Source: CAIYTF01 sp963664845
GTDB lineage: Bacteria; Bacteroidota; Ignavibacteria; Ignavibacteriales; Ignavibacteriaceae
NCBI GenBank assembly: GCA_963664845.1
Contig: OY761615.1
Span: 5,146,001-5,210,000, forward strand
Direction: 5' to 3'
DNA: 64,000 nt
The stretch's first letter is position 1. Each line of letters starts with the position of its first letter. Made by a program: the position numbers and the translations under genes. The notes under the pieces are model-generated. The model was not told the DNA's origin and ran no database searches. It saw only the letters and a program-made list of their open reading frames with translations. Positions 34,438-43,372 of the stretch are shown piece by piece.

Positions 34438-37400
34438 ATGAGTTACAAAAACATTTTATTTGGCTTTTTCATTCTCCTTATTGTTGCGGCCCACGTGGAC
34501 GCACAATCGGTTGTTGACAAAACCAAAGGCAACCATCGCTACACAAAATTAGGTTACATGGACGGCAATCTGGTCGAAACGCTCTTCTATAATTACGGAG
34601 AAATTGGAGATTACACCGCCGCGGATAAAACGCGGAACGGTGCATGGCCAAAAGGCTCCGGGCACACGTATGTTGACGGAATTGCCGTTATTGTTCAGGC
34701 TGAAGCCACTTCACCGCTGACCGGGAAAAAGATTCACCCACTGGAAAGCAATTATTATGAATTCACCCGCAAAGATATTGCAACGCAGGTAACCTATGGC
34801 TGGGCCCCTCTTCCGGGCTATGCCAATGCGTATCAGTCCGTCATCGCAAGAAGTGATGATCCGTCTACCTGGCCTCCAACATGGCCGGACAGGACGTCAG
34901 ACTGGAGCGGTCTTTGGAACGGGTATTTTGGAAAAGGCTCCTTGACTGCTGATCTCGAATCCTATTTTGTTTTCGATGACAATGAAGACCGCGGTTACAT
35001 GGCAAAGGATAATTTTTATCCGGATGCATTCGACTCAACCAGAGGCGGATTGGGCATGCAGGTAAAAGCCCGTGGATTTCAATGGTCACAGGTGTTGGCC
35101 GAAGACGTTGTGTTTTGGTATTATGAGATCACGAATATGAGTACAACCGATTATCCAAAGAGTTTGTTTGCGCAATACGTTGATTGGGGCATTGGTGGAC
35201 ACGACAATTCGTCCAACAATGCCGGCGACTATGATGAAGTGTTGGATATATCCTACGCATGGTCCGTGGTGAAATATGGAAGCCCGGGAAACTGGACACC
35301 GGTTGGGTATGCAGGTTATGCTTTTCTTGAAAGCCCTGGTATAGCTGATGACGGGATTGACAACGATCATGACGGATTAATTGACGAAAAAAGGGATAAC
35401 CTTGCAGTTAACTATATAAAACATATTGAAGATGATAAATTTATTTCTGACACGGCTCAATTCCGGGCATTTTACGGCCGCCCATGGACGGAGCATTGGG
35501 ATGCAGATGAGAATGCAAGTTGGAATTCATATAAAGATGTTAATGGTAATGGCAAGTGGGATGCCGGAGAACCGATTGGTGATGATGTAGGTACAGACGG
35601 TATCGGACCATATGATGATAATTATACGGGTCCTGATGCCGATGGTACTGAAGCGAACGGAAGACCTAACCAGGGTGAGCCGAATTTTGGTATTTTTGAC
35701 AAAGATGAGTCAGATCAATTGGGACTTACCGGATTTGCCATTTATCCCGTGCACCGTTATGAATTGACGAATGATGAAGAAAACTGGGGAGTGCTCTCCG
35801 GACTGCCTACACCACACGGGCAATCGCTTCAAGGAGTGAATCTTGGGAATTATTTTTCATCCTATTTGTTTCACATGAATGGTCGTACTACCTATTCTTT
35901 GCAGAAGGGCACCCTTCAGGATGCCGGTGAGACACAGCGGTTCTCCATGGCACTTATCTTTGGTATTGATGCCAACGATCTGTTCCGCAGGAAGAAGACG
36001 GTTCAGTCCATTTACAATGCAAATTATCATTTTGCCAAGCCACCTGAAAAACCGTTGGTGAAGGCAATTGCGGGCGATGGCCGGGTTACCCTGTATTGGG
36101 ATGACCGCGCTGAGTACACCTTTGATGCATTCTATCAGAAGATCAACTTTGAAGGGTACAGGATTTATCGTTCTACCGAATCCAATTTCGTAGAGGATAA
36201 AACAATAACTGACGCCTATGGAAAGGCAACCTTCCGTAAACCTATAGCCATCTTCGATTTGAAAGACGGAGTTAAGGGGTTGCATCCGGTTGATATCCAA
36301 GGGGCAAAATTTGATCTTGGAACGGATGCCGGTATACGGCACTCTTTTATTGACACAACGGTACAGAACGGGCAGACGTACTATTATTCAGTATGTTCTT
36401 ATGATCAGGGTTTTACGACAGTTAACATTGCAGGTGTTGCCGAAGGTATCCCACCTTCAGAAACTACAAGCATAATTAAATTGACAGCAAACGGGAACTA
36501 TAAAACTGACGTAAACACCGCCGTTGTAACGCCGCGCGCTCCGGCAGCCGGGTACATTGCTCCGGAAGTTCAGAGCCTTAGGCTGAGCGGTCCAGGAACA
36601 GGAACAGCTGCGATCAATATACTTGATCCCGATTCATTGAGAAATCTACATACCTACAGGCTTGAATACAAGAATACATCTGTCTATCAGAATGATCCGT
36701 ATCCTTATTTTCAGCTTATTGATTATTCGTCAAAGGATACACTGATAAAGTCAACCCGTTTCAAAGGCAATACATTGCAAACGTTAACCACAAACGGCTT
36801 CAGTCTGGATGTTAGCAATGACACTGCGGTTACTGTTGACAAAACAAAATCCGGCTGGCAAATAGGAAACAGCAATTATGTAGTGACTGTCGGATTTGAT
36901 TCGCGATATGCTTTAGCGTATAATTCAAAAAAAGTTGATTATCCAGCCGACTTTGAAATAGTATTTACGGATTCAGCCAGGGGGGATACATCCTTCAAAG
37001 CCGATGGTTTCAGTCAGCCGATACCATCCAATATTATTGTAAGGAACCTGACAGAAAATAATGGACATTTCCAGTTTATCTTCAGAGATGAAGATGCGAA
37101 TCGGAAATTTACCAGTGGAGATGCGATCTTTATGGCCTTCGGTGATTCATTGGGTGGCAAAGTAACTTCGTACAGCAATCTGCGGGTTGGCTGGTCAGTT
37201 ACTATTCAAAAGGACACGGCGATTGCGGCTGATAAACAGATTGCGCCTAAATCCGGAGATGTGTACCGGTTCTCGACCAAGAGACCATATAGAACCGGTG
37301 AGTATGTTGAATTTACCATCAAGTCTCCTGGTTTCGATAAAGCGAAAGCAAGCAATGAACTTGGCCGTGTGGCGGTAGTTCCGAATCCCTATGTAGGAGC

Positions 37401-37671
37401 AGCTTCATGGGAGAAATATACTACCGCAGTAGGACGAGGCTCTCGCATGGTGCAATTCATTCATTTGCCAAGCGTGTGCACGATACGGATATATACGATA
37501 AGCGGAGCATTGGTGCAAACTCTTACGCACACCAGTACCGTGGTTGACGGGCAGCAGTCGTGGGATTTGACGACAAAAGACGGGATGAACCTGGCTTATG
37601 GAGTTTATATCTTCCACGTTGACGCTCCCGGAGTGGGCGAGACAATTGGCAAATTCGCAGTGATTAAATAA
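34438..37671 (+). CDS. Large exported protein of unknown function with probable T9SS C-terminus
   Basis: A 1077-residue exported protein 15 nt after the TonB gene. It has a signal peptide (about 1-22) and a long aromatic-rich beta region. Calcium-loop-like sequences occur near residue 302 (DDGIDNDHDGLIDE) and 370 (DVNGNGKWDAGEPIGDD). A fibronectin type III-like segment lies around 540-680 (RVTLYWDDRAEY, NFEGYRIYRSTESNF). The C-terminal ~90 residues (VVPNPYVGAASWEKY ... LAYGVYIFHVDAPG) look like a divergent T9SS type A sorting domain. Its position between a TonB receptor and a PorV-like protein suggests a surface partner of the receptor, possibly filling the role SusD has elsewhere. No catalytic residues are recognised. 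Confidence 0.7.
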   Translation: MSYKNILFGFFILLIVAAHVDAQSVVDKTKGNHRYTKLGYMDGNLVETLFYNYGEIGDYTAADKTRNGAWPKGSGHTYVDGIAVIVQAEATSPLTGKKIHPLESNYYEFTRKDIATQVTYGWAPLPGYANAYQSVIARSDDPSTWPPTWPDRTSDWSGLWNGYFGKGSLTADLESYFVFDDNEDRGYMAKDNFYPDAFDSTRGGLGMQVKARGFQWSQVLAEDVVFWYYEITNMSTTDYPKSLFAQYVDWGIGGHDNSSNNAGDYDEVLDISYAWSVVKYGSPGNWTPVGYAGYAFLESPGIADDGIDNDHDGLIDEKRDNLAVNYIKHIEDDKFISDTAQFRAFYGRPWTEHWDADENASWNSYKDVNGNGKWDAGEPIGDDVGTDGIGPYDDNYTGPDADGTEANGRPNQGEPNFGIFDKDESDQLGLTGFAIYPVHRYELTNDEENWGVLSGLPTPHGQSLQGVNLGNYFSSYLFHMNGRTTYSLQKGTLQDAGETQRFSMALIFGIDANDLFRRKKTVQSIYNANYHFAKPPEKPLVKAIAGDGRVTLYWDDRAEYTFDAFYQKINFEGYRIYRSTESNFVEDKTITDAYGKATFRKPIAIFDLKDGVKGLHPVDIQGAKFDLGTDAGIRHSFIDTTVQNGQTYYYSVCSYDQGFTTVNIAGVAEGIPPSETTSIIKLTANGNYKTDVNTAVVTPRAPAAGYIAPEVQSLRLSGPGTGTAAINILDPDSLRNLHTYRLEYKNTSVYQNDPYPYFQLIDYSSKDTLIKSTRFKGNTLQTLTTNGFSLDVSNDTAVTVDKTKSGWQIGNSNYVVTVGFDSRYALAYNSKKVDYPADFEIVFTDSARGDTSFKADGFSQPIPSNIIVRNLTENNGHFQFIFRDEDANRKFTSGDAIFMAFGDSLGGKVTSYSNLRVGWSVTIQKDTAIAADKQIAPKSGDVYRFSTKRPYRTGEYVEFTIKSPGFDKAKASNELGRVAVVPNPYVGAASWEKYTTAVGRGSRMVQFIHLPSVCTIRIYTISGALVQTLTHTSTVVDGQQSWDLTTKDGMNLAYGVYIFHVDAPGVGETIGKFAVIK

Positions 37672-37691
37672 TCAGAGCAAAAGAAAGAAAA

Positions 37692-38729
37692 ATGATTATG
37701 AAAAAAATATTTATTATCGCATTTTCTTTTGTATCACTGTTATGCTGCAGTTCGTATGCTCAGTCTGATCGTGTTTCAAAAGTTGGAACGACCGGCGGTA
37801 CTTTTCTGGAAATTGGCGTCGGCGCTGCCGCCGGTGCCATGGGTGGTGCTTATGTCAGTCAGGCCCATGATGTATCGGCATTATATTGGAATCCCGGCGG
37901 AATAGCCGTGATGCAAAACAACGAAGTTATGGCTTATCACTCGTTATGGCTGGCCGATACAAAATTCAGTTTTGTCGGGTTGGTACTTCCAGTCAGCGGT
38001 TTCGGAACCTTGGGTTTAAGCTTCACCACATTGAATATGGGTGATATGCCTGTGAGGACGATTGAAATGCAAGAGGGTACCGGAGAATACTTTAGTGCCA
38101 GTGATATGGCAATTGGTGTGTCCTATGCACGCAACCTTACGGACAGGTTTTCCATTGGTTTTACGGCAAAATATATTCAGGAAACCATATGGCATATGTC
38201 TTCAAACGCCATTGCAATTGATGCAGGCACAGTGTTCAGAACGGACCTGTTCAATGGTATGGTTATCGGCGCATCCATTTCGAACTTTGGTTCGCAGCTC
38301 AAACTTGCCGGAAGAGATATCCGCTCAACCGGAAGAGTTGATGAAACAAAGCTTGGTTCAACGGCAAATGTTCCGTTCAATATTGATCTTGATTCATGGG
38401 ATCTGCCACTTACCATTCACCTGGGCGTTGCGACCGATGTCTATAAGACTGCAAGCTACCGATTTACCGTTGCCTGTGACGCCGTTCATCCGAACGACAA
38501 CTATGAAAGCCTGAACGTTGGAGGTGAATTTGCTTTCATGGATTGCATTTCCCTGAGAGGGGGATATCAGTCATTGTTTATTTCCGATTCTGAAGGAGGA
38601 TTGACTCTTGGTGTTGGGTTGAATTCGAAGATGCTTTTCACCGATAATGTAGTTACCTTTGATTATGCATACAGGGATTTTGGCCGGCTTAAGGCAGTCC
38701 ATTCTTTTTCATTATCGATGAATTTCTAG
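37692..38729 (+). CDS. PorV/PorQ-family outer-membrane beta-barrel protein
   Basis: A 345-residue exported protein: signal peptide to about residue 24, then the family pattern GTTGGTFLEIGVGAAAGAMG, GAYVSQAHDVSALYWNPGGIA and alternating amphipathic strands to a C-terminal SFSLSMNF. Family members are FadL-like barrels; PorV is the T9SS shuttle that carries cargo from the translocon to the attachment complex. Here it sits in a glycan operon right after two surface proteins, so it may be a dedicated carrier for them (inference). Met3 is an alternative start. Confidence 0.85.
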   Translation: MIMKKIFIIAFSFVSLLCCSSYAQSDRVSKVGTTGGTFLEIGVGAAAGAMGGAYVSQAHDVSALYWNPGGIAVMQNNEVMAYHSLWLADTKFSFVGLVLPVSGFGTLGLSFTTLNMGDMPVRTIEMQEGTGEYFSASDMAIGVSYARNLTDRFSIGFTAKYIQETIWHMSSNAIAIDAGTVFRTDLFNGMVIGASISNFGSQLKLAGRDIRSTGRVDETKLGSTANVPFNIDLDSWDLPLTIHLGVATDVYKTASYRFTVACDAVHPNDNYESLNVGGEFAFMDCISLRGGYQSLFISDSEGGLTLGVGLNSKMLFTDNVVTFDYAYRDFGRLKAVHSFSLSMNF

Positions 38730-38829
38730 CAAACAGGTAAAACAGATAGTAATGATAAATCAGTTGTCAACAGTTCGGTTTACTAATACGCATTTGGAGT
38801 ACTCCCAAATGCGCAGGAAAATCGTAAGC

Positions 38830-40365
38830 ATGAAAGCAAGGCGATTACGTGAACGGTTGCATTTGCACAGCCGCGTACTGTTGACAACCTTGATCATTTT
38901 TTCGGTAACCGGACTTGCACAGGGATTAGAGGCAAACCGGAGTATTGAAGACTCGGTAGTAGCAGTAGTAGGTGGGAAAGCTATCACCGTTGGAGAATTT
39001 TCAGCCGGCTACGAATTTGGGCCGGCTTTTCCTAAAAAAGAGAAAAACTCCAAGAAGGTTTATCTCAACTACATGATCAATGAAAAACTGTTTGCCCTGG
39101 ATGGTGCTGAAAAACACCTGGACACTACCCAGACATTCAGGGAATTGTTTGCTGATCTGCAGGCAGATTTGGCTACCGAGGAACTCTATAAAAAAGAAGT
39201 GATGCCAAAGATTTCTCTGACCGATGTCGAGATAGAAAGTGCTATCACTAAAAAGAACACAGACATCTGTTTGCGTTGGATATTTAGTAAAAACAAAGAA
39301 GAGATTCAGGGTATCCAGGCAAAGATATTGAAAGGGAATTCGTTTGATTCGCTTTTCAGTGCCCAGCTTAATGACAGCCTGTTCAGAAGCGACTGGGAAT
39401 GGAAGACTAACAAATTCAAGCTTTGGCAAAGAAATCCTGCATTGGCAGGTATTGTCGATTCTTTGCATGTTGGTTCCATTTCTTTGCCAATCCAGGTGGG
39501 GGATGGGTGGTATATAGTGAGCCTTGACAGTTTGGAGAGGAAGATATCGCTTGGTGAAGGCGATTACCTTGACACAAAACTTGAAGTTTCGCGTGCTCTC
39601 ACCTCAAGTAAACTGAATGCTTATTCCGACAGATACGTAGATTCATTGATGAGGAGCACTAATCCGAAGATTGATGGTAAAGCCTATCAGATAATTCGGG
39701 CGTATGTGGCCCGGTATGAGCTTTCGAAGGATTTGTTTGCGGAATGGGGCTTTCAGAAACTATCCGACAAAGCATATGCTGATCTGACAGGAGGGAGTAA
39801 TGCCAGTCCTGCATCGTTGCCGTTGGTGCGGTTGAGTGATACTGTTTTAACGATTGGTGATTTTACTAACTGGTACAGTCAGCGTGTTGATTATTTGAAC
39901 ATTATTAAATCAGATCGGAAATCATTTTCTGCAAACGTCGAATCTCTTATTTGGCGGATGGTACGTGATAACATTCTCACTGTTTCAGCATCGCGTGAAC
40001 ATCTGACTGAAGCACCGGCGGTCAGGGCACAATTGAGCTGGTGGAAAGATAAAATTCTCTACGCGTTGGTGCGGGAGGAAATGAAGAACAGTATCGAGAT
40101 GAAAAATGCGGAAAAGGTTCAGACCATTTTGCAGCCGCAAAACAATAATGATATGTCAACCGATATTACCAAAGTGCTGTTTCGGCGACTTGCTGTATTA
40201 AAAAGCAAATACAAAATCACCATTAACGAAACATTGCTGAAAAAAATTGCAGTGCAGGATGAAAATAATTCGAATGCGGCGGACATGTATATCGTAAAAA
40301 AAGGCGGAATATATCCGCATCCGGCTTTCCCTTCCATTGACAAATACTGGCAGATGTGGGAATGA
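38830..40365 (+). CDS. Exported SurA/PpiC-like peptidyl-prolyl isomerase-related protein
   Basis: An exported chaperone-like protein, 511 residues from the ATG at 38830. That start is preferred because AGGAAAA precedes it and a signal peptide follows (LLTTLIIFSVTGLAQG); an ATG at 38752 is in frame but would bury it. The N-terminal part (VVAVVGGKAITVGEFSAGYE) matches the start of SurA_N/PpiC lipoproteins in this phylum, followed by a helical chaperone arm. A central parvulin-like segment has lost clear signature residues (CLRWIFSKNKEEIQGIQAKI, then PIQVGDGWYIVSLDSLE). The second half repeats a SurA_N-like helical region (LTIGDFTNWYSQR). A likely role is folding the outer-membrane proteins encoded upstream. 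Its stop overlaps the next start (ATGA). Confidence 0.72.
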   Translation: MKARRLRERLHLHSRVLLTTLIIFSVTGLAQGLEANRSIEDSVVAVVGGKAITVGEFSAGYEFGPAFPKKEKNSKKVYLNYMINEKLFALDGAEKHLDTTQTFRELFADLQADLATEELYKKEVMPKISLTDVEIESAITKKNTDICLRWIFSKNKEEIQGIQAKILKGNSFDSLFSAQLNDSLFRSDWEWKTNKFKLWQRNPALAGIVDSLHVGSISLPIQVGDGWYIVSLDSLERKISLGEGDYLDTKLEVSRALTSSKLNAYSDRYVDSLMRSTNPKIDGKAYQIIRAYVARYELSKDLFAEWGFQKLSDKAYADLTGGSNASPASLPLVRLSDTVLTIGDFTNWYSQRVDYLNIIKSDRKSFSANVESLIWRMVRDNILTVSASREHLTEAPAVRAQLSWWKDKILYALVREEMKNSIEMKNAEKVQTILQPQNNNDMSTDITKVLFRRLAVLKSKYKITINETLLKKIAVQDENNSNAADMYIVKKGGIYPHPAFPSIDKYWQMWE

Positions 40366-41654
40366 AAAAAATACTTTTGTTTACTTGTCTCACCTTGTTG
40401 GTGTTGCTCAATCTTTCCTGCGGCAAAGCCTCAAAGAGTAAATTGGGAAAGATCCTTTATTGGTCCAGCAGCAACACTGACGAAATAACCTACGCGCGAT
40501 ATGTGGTGGACAAATGGAATGCCGAAAACCATAATGAACCCATTACTTTCCAACCTGTCCCGGAAGGACAGTCAAGTGAGGAAGTTATTCTGGCTGCGGT
40601 AGTAGGCGGAACAACCCCTGATCTGTATTCAAATATGTGGCAGGGCGATGTGGAATATTATGCCAGAGCAGGAAAACTGGTGGCACTTGATACACTGCCC
40701 GGATTCAAGGACTTTATATATCAACGGTGCGACAGCGCAGTGGTTGAGGAAGTACGTTCAACAGACGGACATATCTACCAGATTCCCTGGAAAATTAATC
40801 CGATAATGATGATCTATAACAAAGGCATGCTGCACGATTTGGGATATACAAATCCACCTCGTACTTATTCGGAGTTTTTGGAAGTAGCCAGGCGCGTAAA
40901 AGAAAAATATGCAGAGAACGGACACCCAACCAAATGGGCAGGGTATGCCGAAGTGCAGGTAACCTGGTGGCAGCGCTGGTTTGATTATTACCCCATTTAT
41001 CTGGCCGCGTCCGGCGGGAAGAAACTGGTGGCAGGCAACAAGGCGGTGTTTGACAACACCTATTCCGTGCAGGCATTTTCTTTTTTGCAGACGCTTTATG
41101 TGAACAATTATTTTCCTACCGACCGGTTATCATCGGGACGTGACCCATTTCTTGGCGGCACCATTTTGACAAGATTCACCGGCCCATGGGAAATTGCACA
41201 TGCAGAGAAATTTAAACCGGCCGGTTTTGAATATGGTTTTGCACCTATGCCTGTACCCGATGATTTTACCGGTGATGCATGCACCTATGGCGATACAAAG
41301 AACATTGTCATATTCAAATCCTGTGAAGATCCGCAACTGGCGTGGAGATTTCTTAAGGAGTTTTTGGAAGAGAAAAATGAAGAGAGGTTCCTGACCATCA
41401 CCAATCAGTTCCCGCGGAGGAAAGATCTGGTGACAAACAAGTTGTTCTCGGATTATTTCGCGAAGAATCCGTTGATGTTGCCTTTTGCAGTGCAGGCAAA
41501 GCACGTTATTGGGCCGGATGTATGTCCGGTGTTGAAAGAAGTGTTTGACGTTATATCGCAGGAATACGAAGCCTGCGTGGTGTATAGTAAGAAGAAGCCC
41601 GCTGAAGCAGTGACTGCTGCCGCGAAAGCCACTAATCTGGTATTGATGCAATAA
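40362..41654 (+). CDS. Sugar ABC transporter substrate-binding lipoprotein
   Basis: An extracytoplasmic solute-binding protein of the MalE/UgpB-like cluster, 430 residues from the ATG at 40362 (a GTG at 40356 is in frame). The lipobox LNLSC with Cys20 marks it as a lipoprotein. Family landmarks: WSSSNTDEITYARYVVDKWN, AAVVGGTTPDLYSNMWQGD, QIPWKINPIMMIYNKGML and FTGPWEIAHAEKFKPAGFEY. Many aromatic residues (several Trp) suit oligosaccharide stacking. Next to two permeases, GH130 and GH2 genes it should capture beta-mannosides in the periplasm; ligand inferred. Confidence 0.92.
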   Translation: MKKILLFTCLTLLVLLNLSCGKASKSKLGKILYWSSSNTDEITYARYVVDKWNAENHNEPITFQPVPEGQSSEEVILAAVVGGTTPDLYSNMWQGDVEYYARAGKLVALDTLPGFKDFIYQRCDSAVVEEVRSTDGHIYQIPWKINPIMMIYNKGMLHDLGYTNPPRTYSEFLEVARRVKEKYAENGHPTKWAGYAEVQVTWWQRWFDYYPIYLAASGGKKLVAGNKAVFDNTYSVQAFSFLQTLYVNNYFPTDRLSSGRDPFLGGTILTRFTGPWEIAHAEKFKPAGFEYGFAPMPVPDDFTGDACTYGDTKNIVIFKSCEDPQLAWRFLKEFLEEKNEERFLTITNQFPRRKDLVTNKLFSDYFAKNPLMLPFAVQAKHVIGPDVCPVLKEVFDVISQEYEACVVYSKKKPAEAVTAAAKATNLVLMQ

Positions 41655-41659
41655 GGAAT

Positions 41660-42526
41660 ATGATGAAGAAAAAATCGAAGAATCTGACTCCCTATATCAT
41701 GATAGCGCCTTACATCATGCATTTCCTGTTGTTCGTATCGTTTCCGGTGCTGTTTTCCATTATACTGGTGTTTCACCGATGGAATATTATCTCACCGATG
41801 GAATATATCGGCTTTCAGAACTTTTCCAGATTGTTCCAGGACGTCTATTTCTGGCAATCCATATTGAATACACTCTTATTCCTCGTCATTCATATTCCAC
41901 TGCAACTGGGTGTTGCCCTTGGTTTCGCGTTGCTGCTTAATCAGCCGCTGAAATTCATTGGTGTTTTCAGAGCTTCGTATTTTCTGCCTGTAATAGTATC
42001 GGGTGTGGTAGTCACGATAATGTGGCAGCAGTTGTTCGGTTATGAAAACGGTATGATGAACAGGATGCTTGCATTGATCCGGATACCCCGCGTCGGCTGG
42101 CTGACCGACCCCAACGTAGCAATGCCTTCAATTGCATTAATGGCTACCTGGAAGAACGTGGGACTTTATATCATTCTCTTTTTAACGGGACTGCAAACGG
42201 TTCCCAAGACGTTTTATGAAGCAGCCGATCTTGAAGGGGCAAATTTTTGGCAGAAATTCTTTTATATCACGTTCCCGGCAATAAACCCGACTATTTTCAT
42301 GGTGGTTATCCTTTCCACCATTGGCGGATTCTCATTGTTTATTGAACCTTATGTTATGACCGGAGGCGGGCCTTTAAACCGGACGCTCTCAACAGTGCTG
42401 TATATCTATAAACAAGGCTTCTTCTTCTATCATATGGGATACGCGGCCACCATGGGTGTTACCCTGACAGCAATCATTCTGACTGTCATTGTCATTCAGA
42501 AGAAATATGTTGAGAGGGGCGCATGA
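41660..42526 (+). CDS. Sugar ABC transporter permease (MalF/UgpA-like)
   Basis: A 288-residue inner-membrane permease with six hydrophobic helices starting at about residue 12. The ATPase-docking EAA loop is seen as EAADLEGANFWQKFFYITFP near residue 190. It begins 5 nt after the binding-protein gene and overlaps the second permease by 4 nt (ATGA), so the three subunits are coupled. The usual long periplasmic insert of MalF is absent, as in most UgpA-type permeases. Confidence 0.94.
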   Translation: MMKKKSKNLTPYIMIAPYIMHFLLFVSFPVLFSIILVFHRWNIISPMEYIGFQNFSRLFQDVYFWQSILNTLLFLVIHIPLQLGVALGFALLLNQPLKFIGVFRASYFLPVIVSGVVVTIMWQQLFGYENGMMNRMLALIRIPRVGWLTDPNVAMPSIALMATWKNVGLYIILFLTGLQTVPKTFYEAADLEGANFWQKFFYITFPAINPTIFMVVILSTIGGFSLFIEPYVMTGGGPLNRTLSTVLYIYKQGFFFYHMGYAATMGVTLTAIILTVIVIQKKYVERGA

Positions 42527-43356
42527 AAAAGACAAAGTCTGTTGATACGAAAAAAGTACTGGCATACCTTCTGTTGGCTGTCGGTGGAATATTTTTCGTG
42601 TATCCCTTCATTTGGATGGTATCTGCTTCATTATCGCCGGAAAAGGAGATTGCTGACCTGATCCTTTTCCCGTCACAGTTTATATTGTCGAACTATTATC
42701 AGGTATACGACAAGATTCCCATTGTCAGCGCATTTTATAACAGTCTGTTCGTTGCTTTTTGTGTAACCAGCATGGTGCTTGTTTTTTCATCCATGACGGG
42801 ATATGCTTTATCACATTTGGATTTCAAAGGCCGGGATGCGTTATTTTATTTGATCATTTTCACCATGAGTCTGCCGTTTCAACTGACTCTGATCCCACAA
42901 TACATTCTAATGGTCAAATTCGGGTGGGTTGACACCTATCTGGCATTGATAATCCCTTACATGATAAGCGGACTGGGGATCATCATATTCCGTCAATATT
43001 TCAAGACAATTCCCAGAGATCTGATTGATGCTGCCAGGATCGATGGATGCGGCGAATTCAGGATACTGTTTCGCATATTGTGGCCGAATGCAAAACCGGC
43101 CATTATTACGGTAGCAATTTTAACATTTATGAGTTCCTGGAATGAGGTGTTATGGCCGATCATTGTTATCCGGAACGAAAAGCTGATGACACTGCCTCAA
43201 TTGATCACGTTATTTGCTGTTGGCGGAAGAGCTGAAAGCCAGCTGGGCGTCAAACTTGCCTCGGCGGTGATGCTTGCTGCACCGGTTGTCATCGCGTATT
43301 CGATCTTCCAGAAATACTTTATCAGCAGTATGGCTTCGTCAGGATTAAAGGAATAA
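42523..43356 (+). CDS. Sugar ABC transporter permease (MalG/UgpE-like)
   Basis: A 277-residue inner-membrane permease, the second half of the importer. Landmarks are the N-terminal IFFVYPFIWMVSASLSPEKEI and the EAA loop DAARIDGCGEFRILFRILWP near residue 168. No nucleotide-binding subunit (MsmK/UgpC type) lies in the operon; such importers often share one multitask ATPase encoded elsewhere. Confidence 0.94.
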   Translation: MKKTKSVDTKKVLAYLLLAVGGIFFVYPFIWMVSASLSPEKEIADLILFPSQFILSNYYQVYDKIPIVSAFYNSLFVAFCVTSMVLVFSSMTGYALSHLDFKGRDALFYLIIFTMSLPFQLTLIPQYILMVKFGWVDTYLALIIPYMISGLGIIIFRQYFKTIPRDLIDAARIDGCGEFRILFRILWPNAKPAIITVAILTFMSSWNEVLWPIIVIRNEKLMTLPQLITLFAVGGRAESQLGVKLASAVMLAAPVVIAYSIFQKYFISSMASSGLKE

Positions 43357-43372
43357 TTACTGAGGATACGAT

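Noticed and set aside
35857..36342. 161-codon open frame antisense to the large surface protein gene
   Set aside because: Shadow of a well-supported long gene; no ribosome-binding site or protein-like pattern.
39001..39468. 155-codon antisense frame in the SurA/PpiC-like gene
   Set aside because: Opposite a coupled operon gene; no support of its own.
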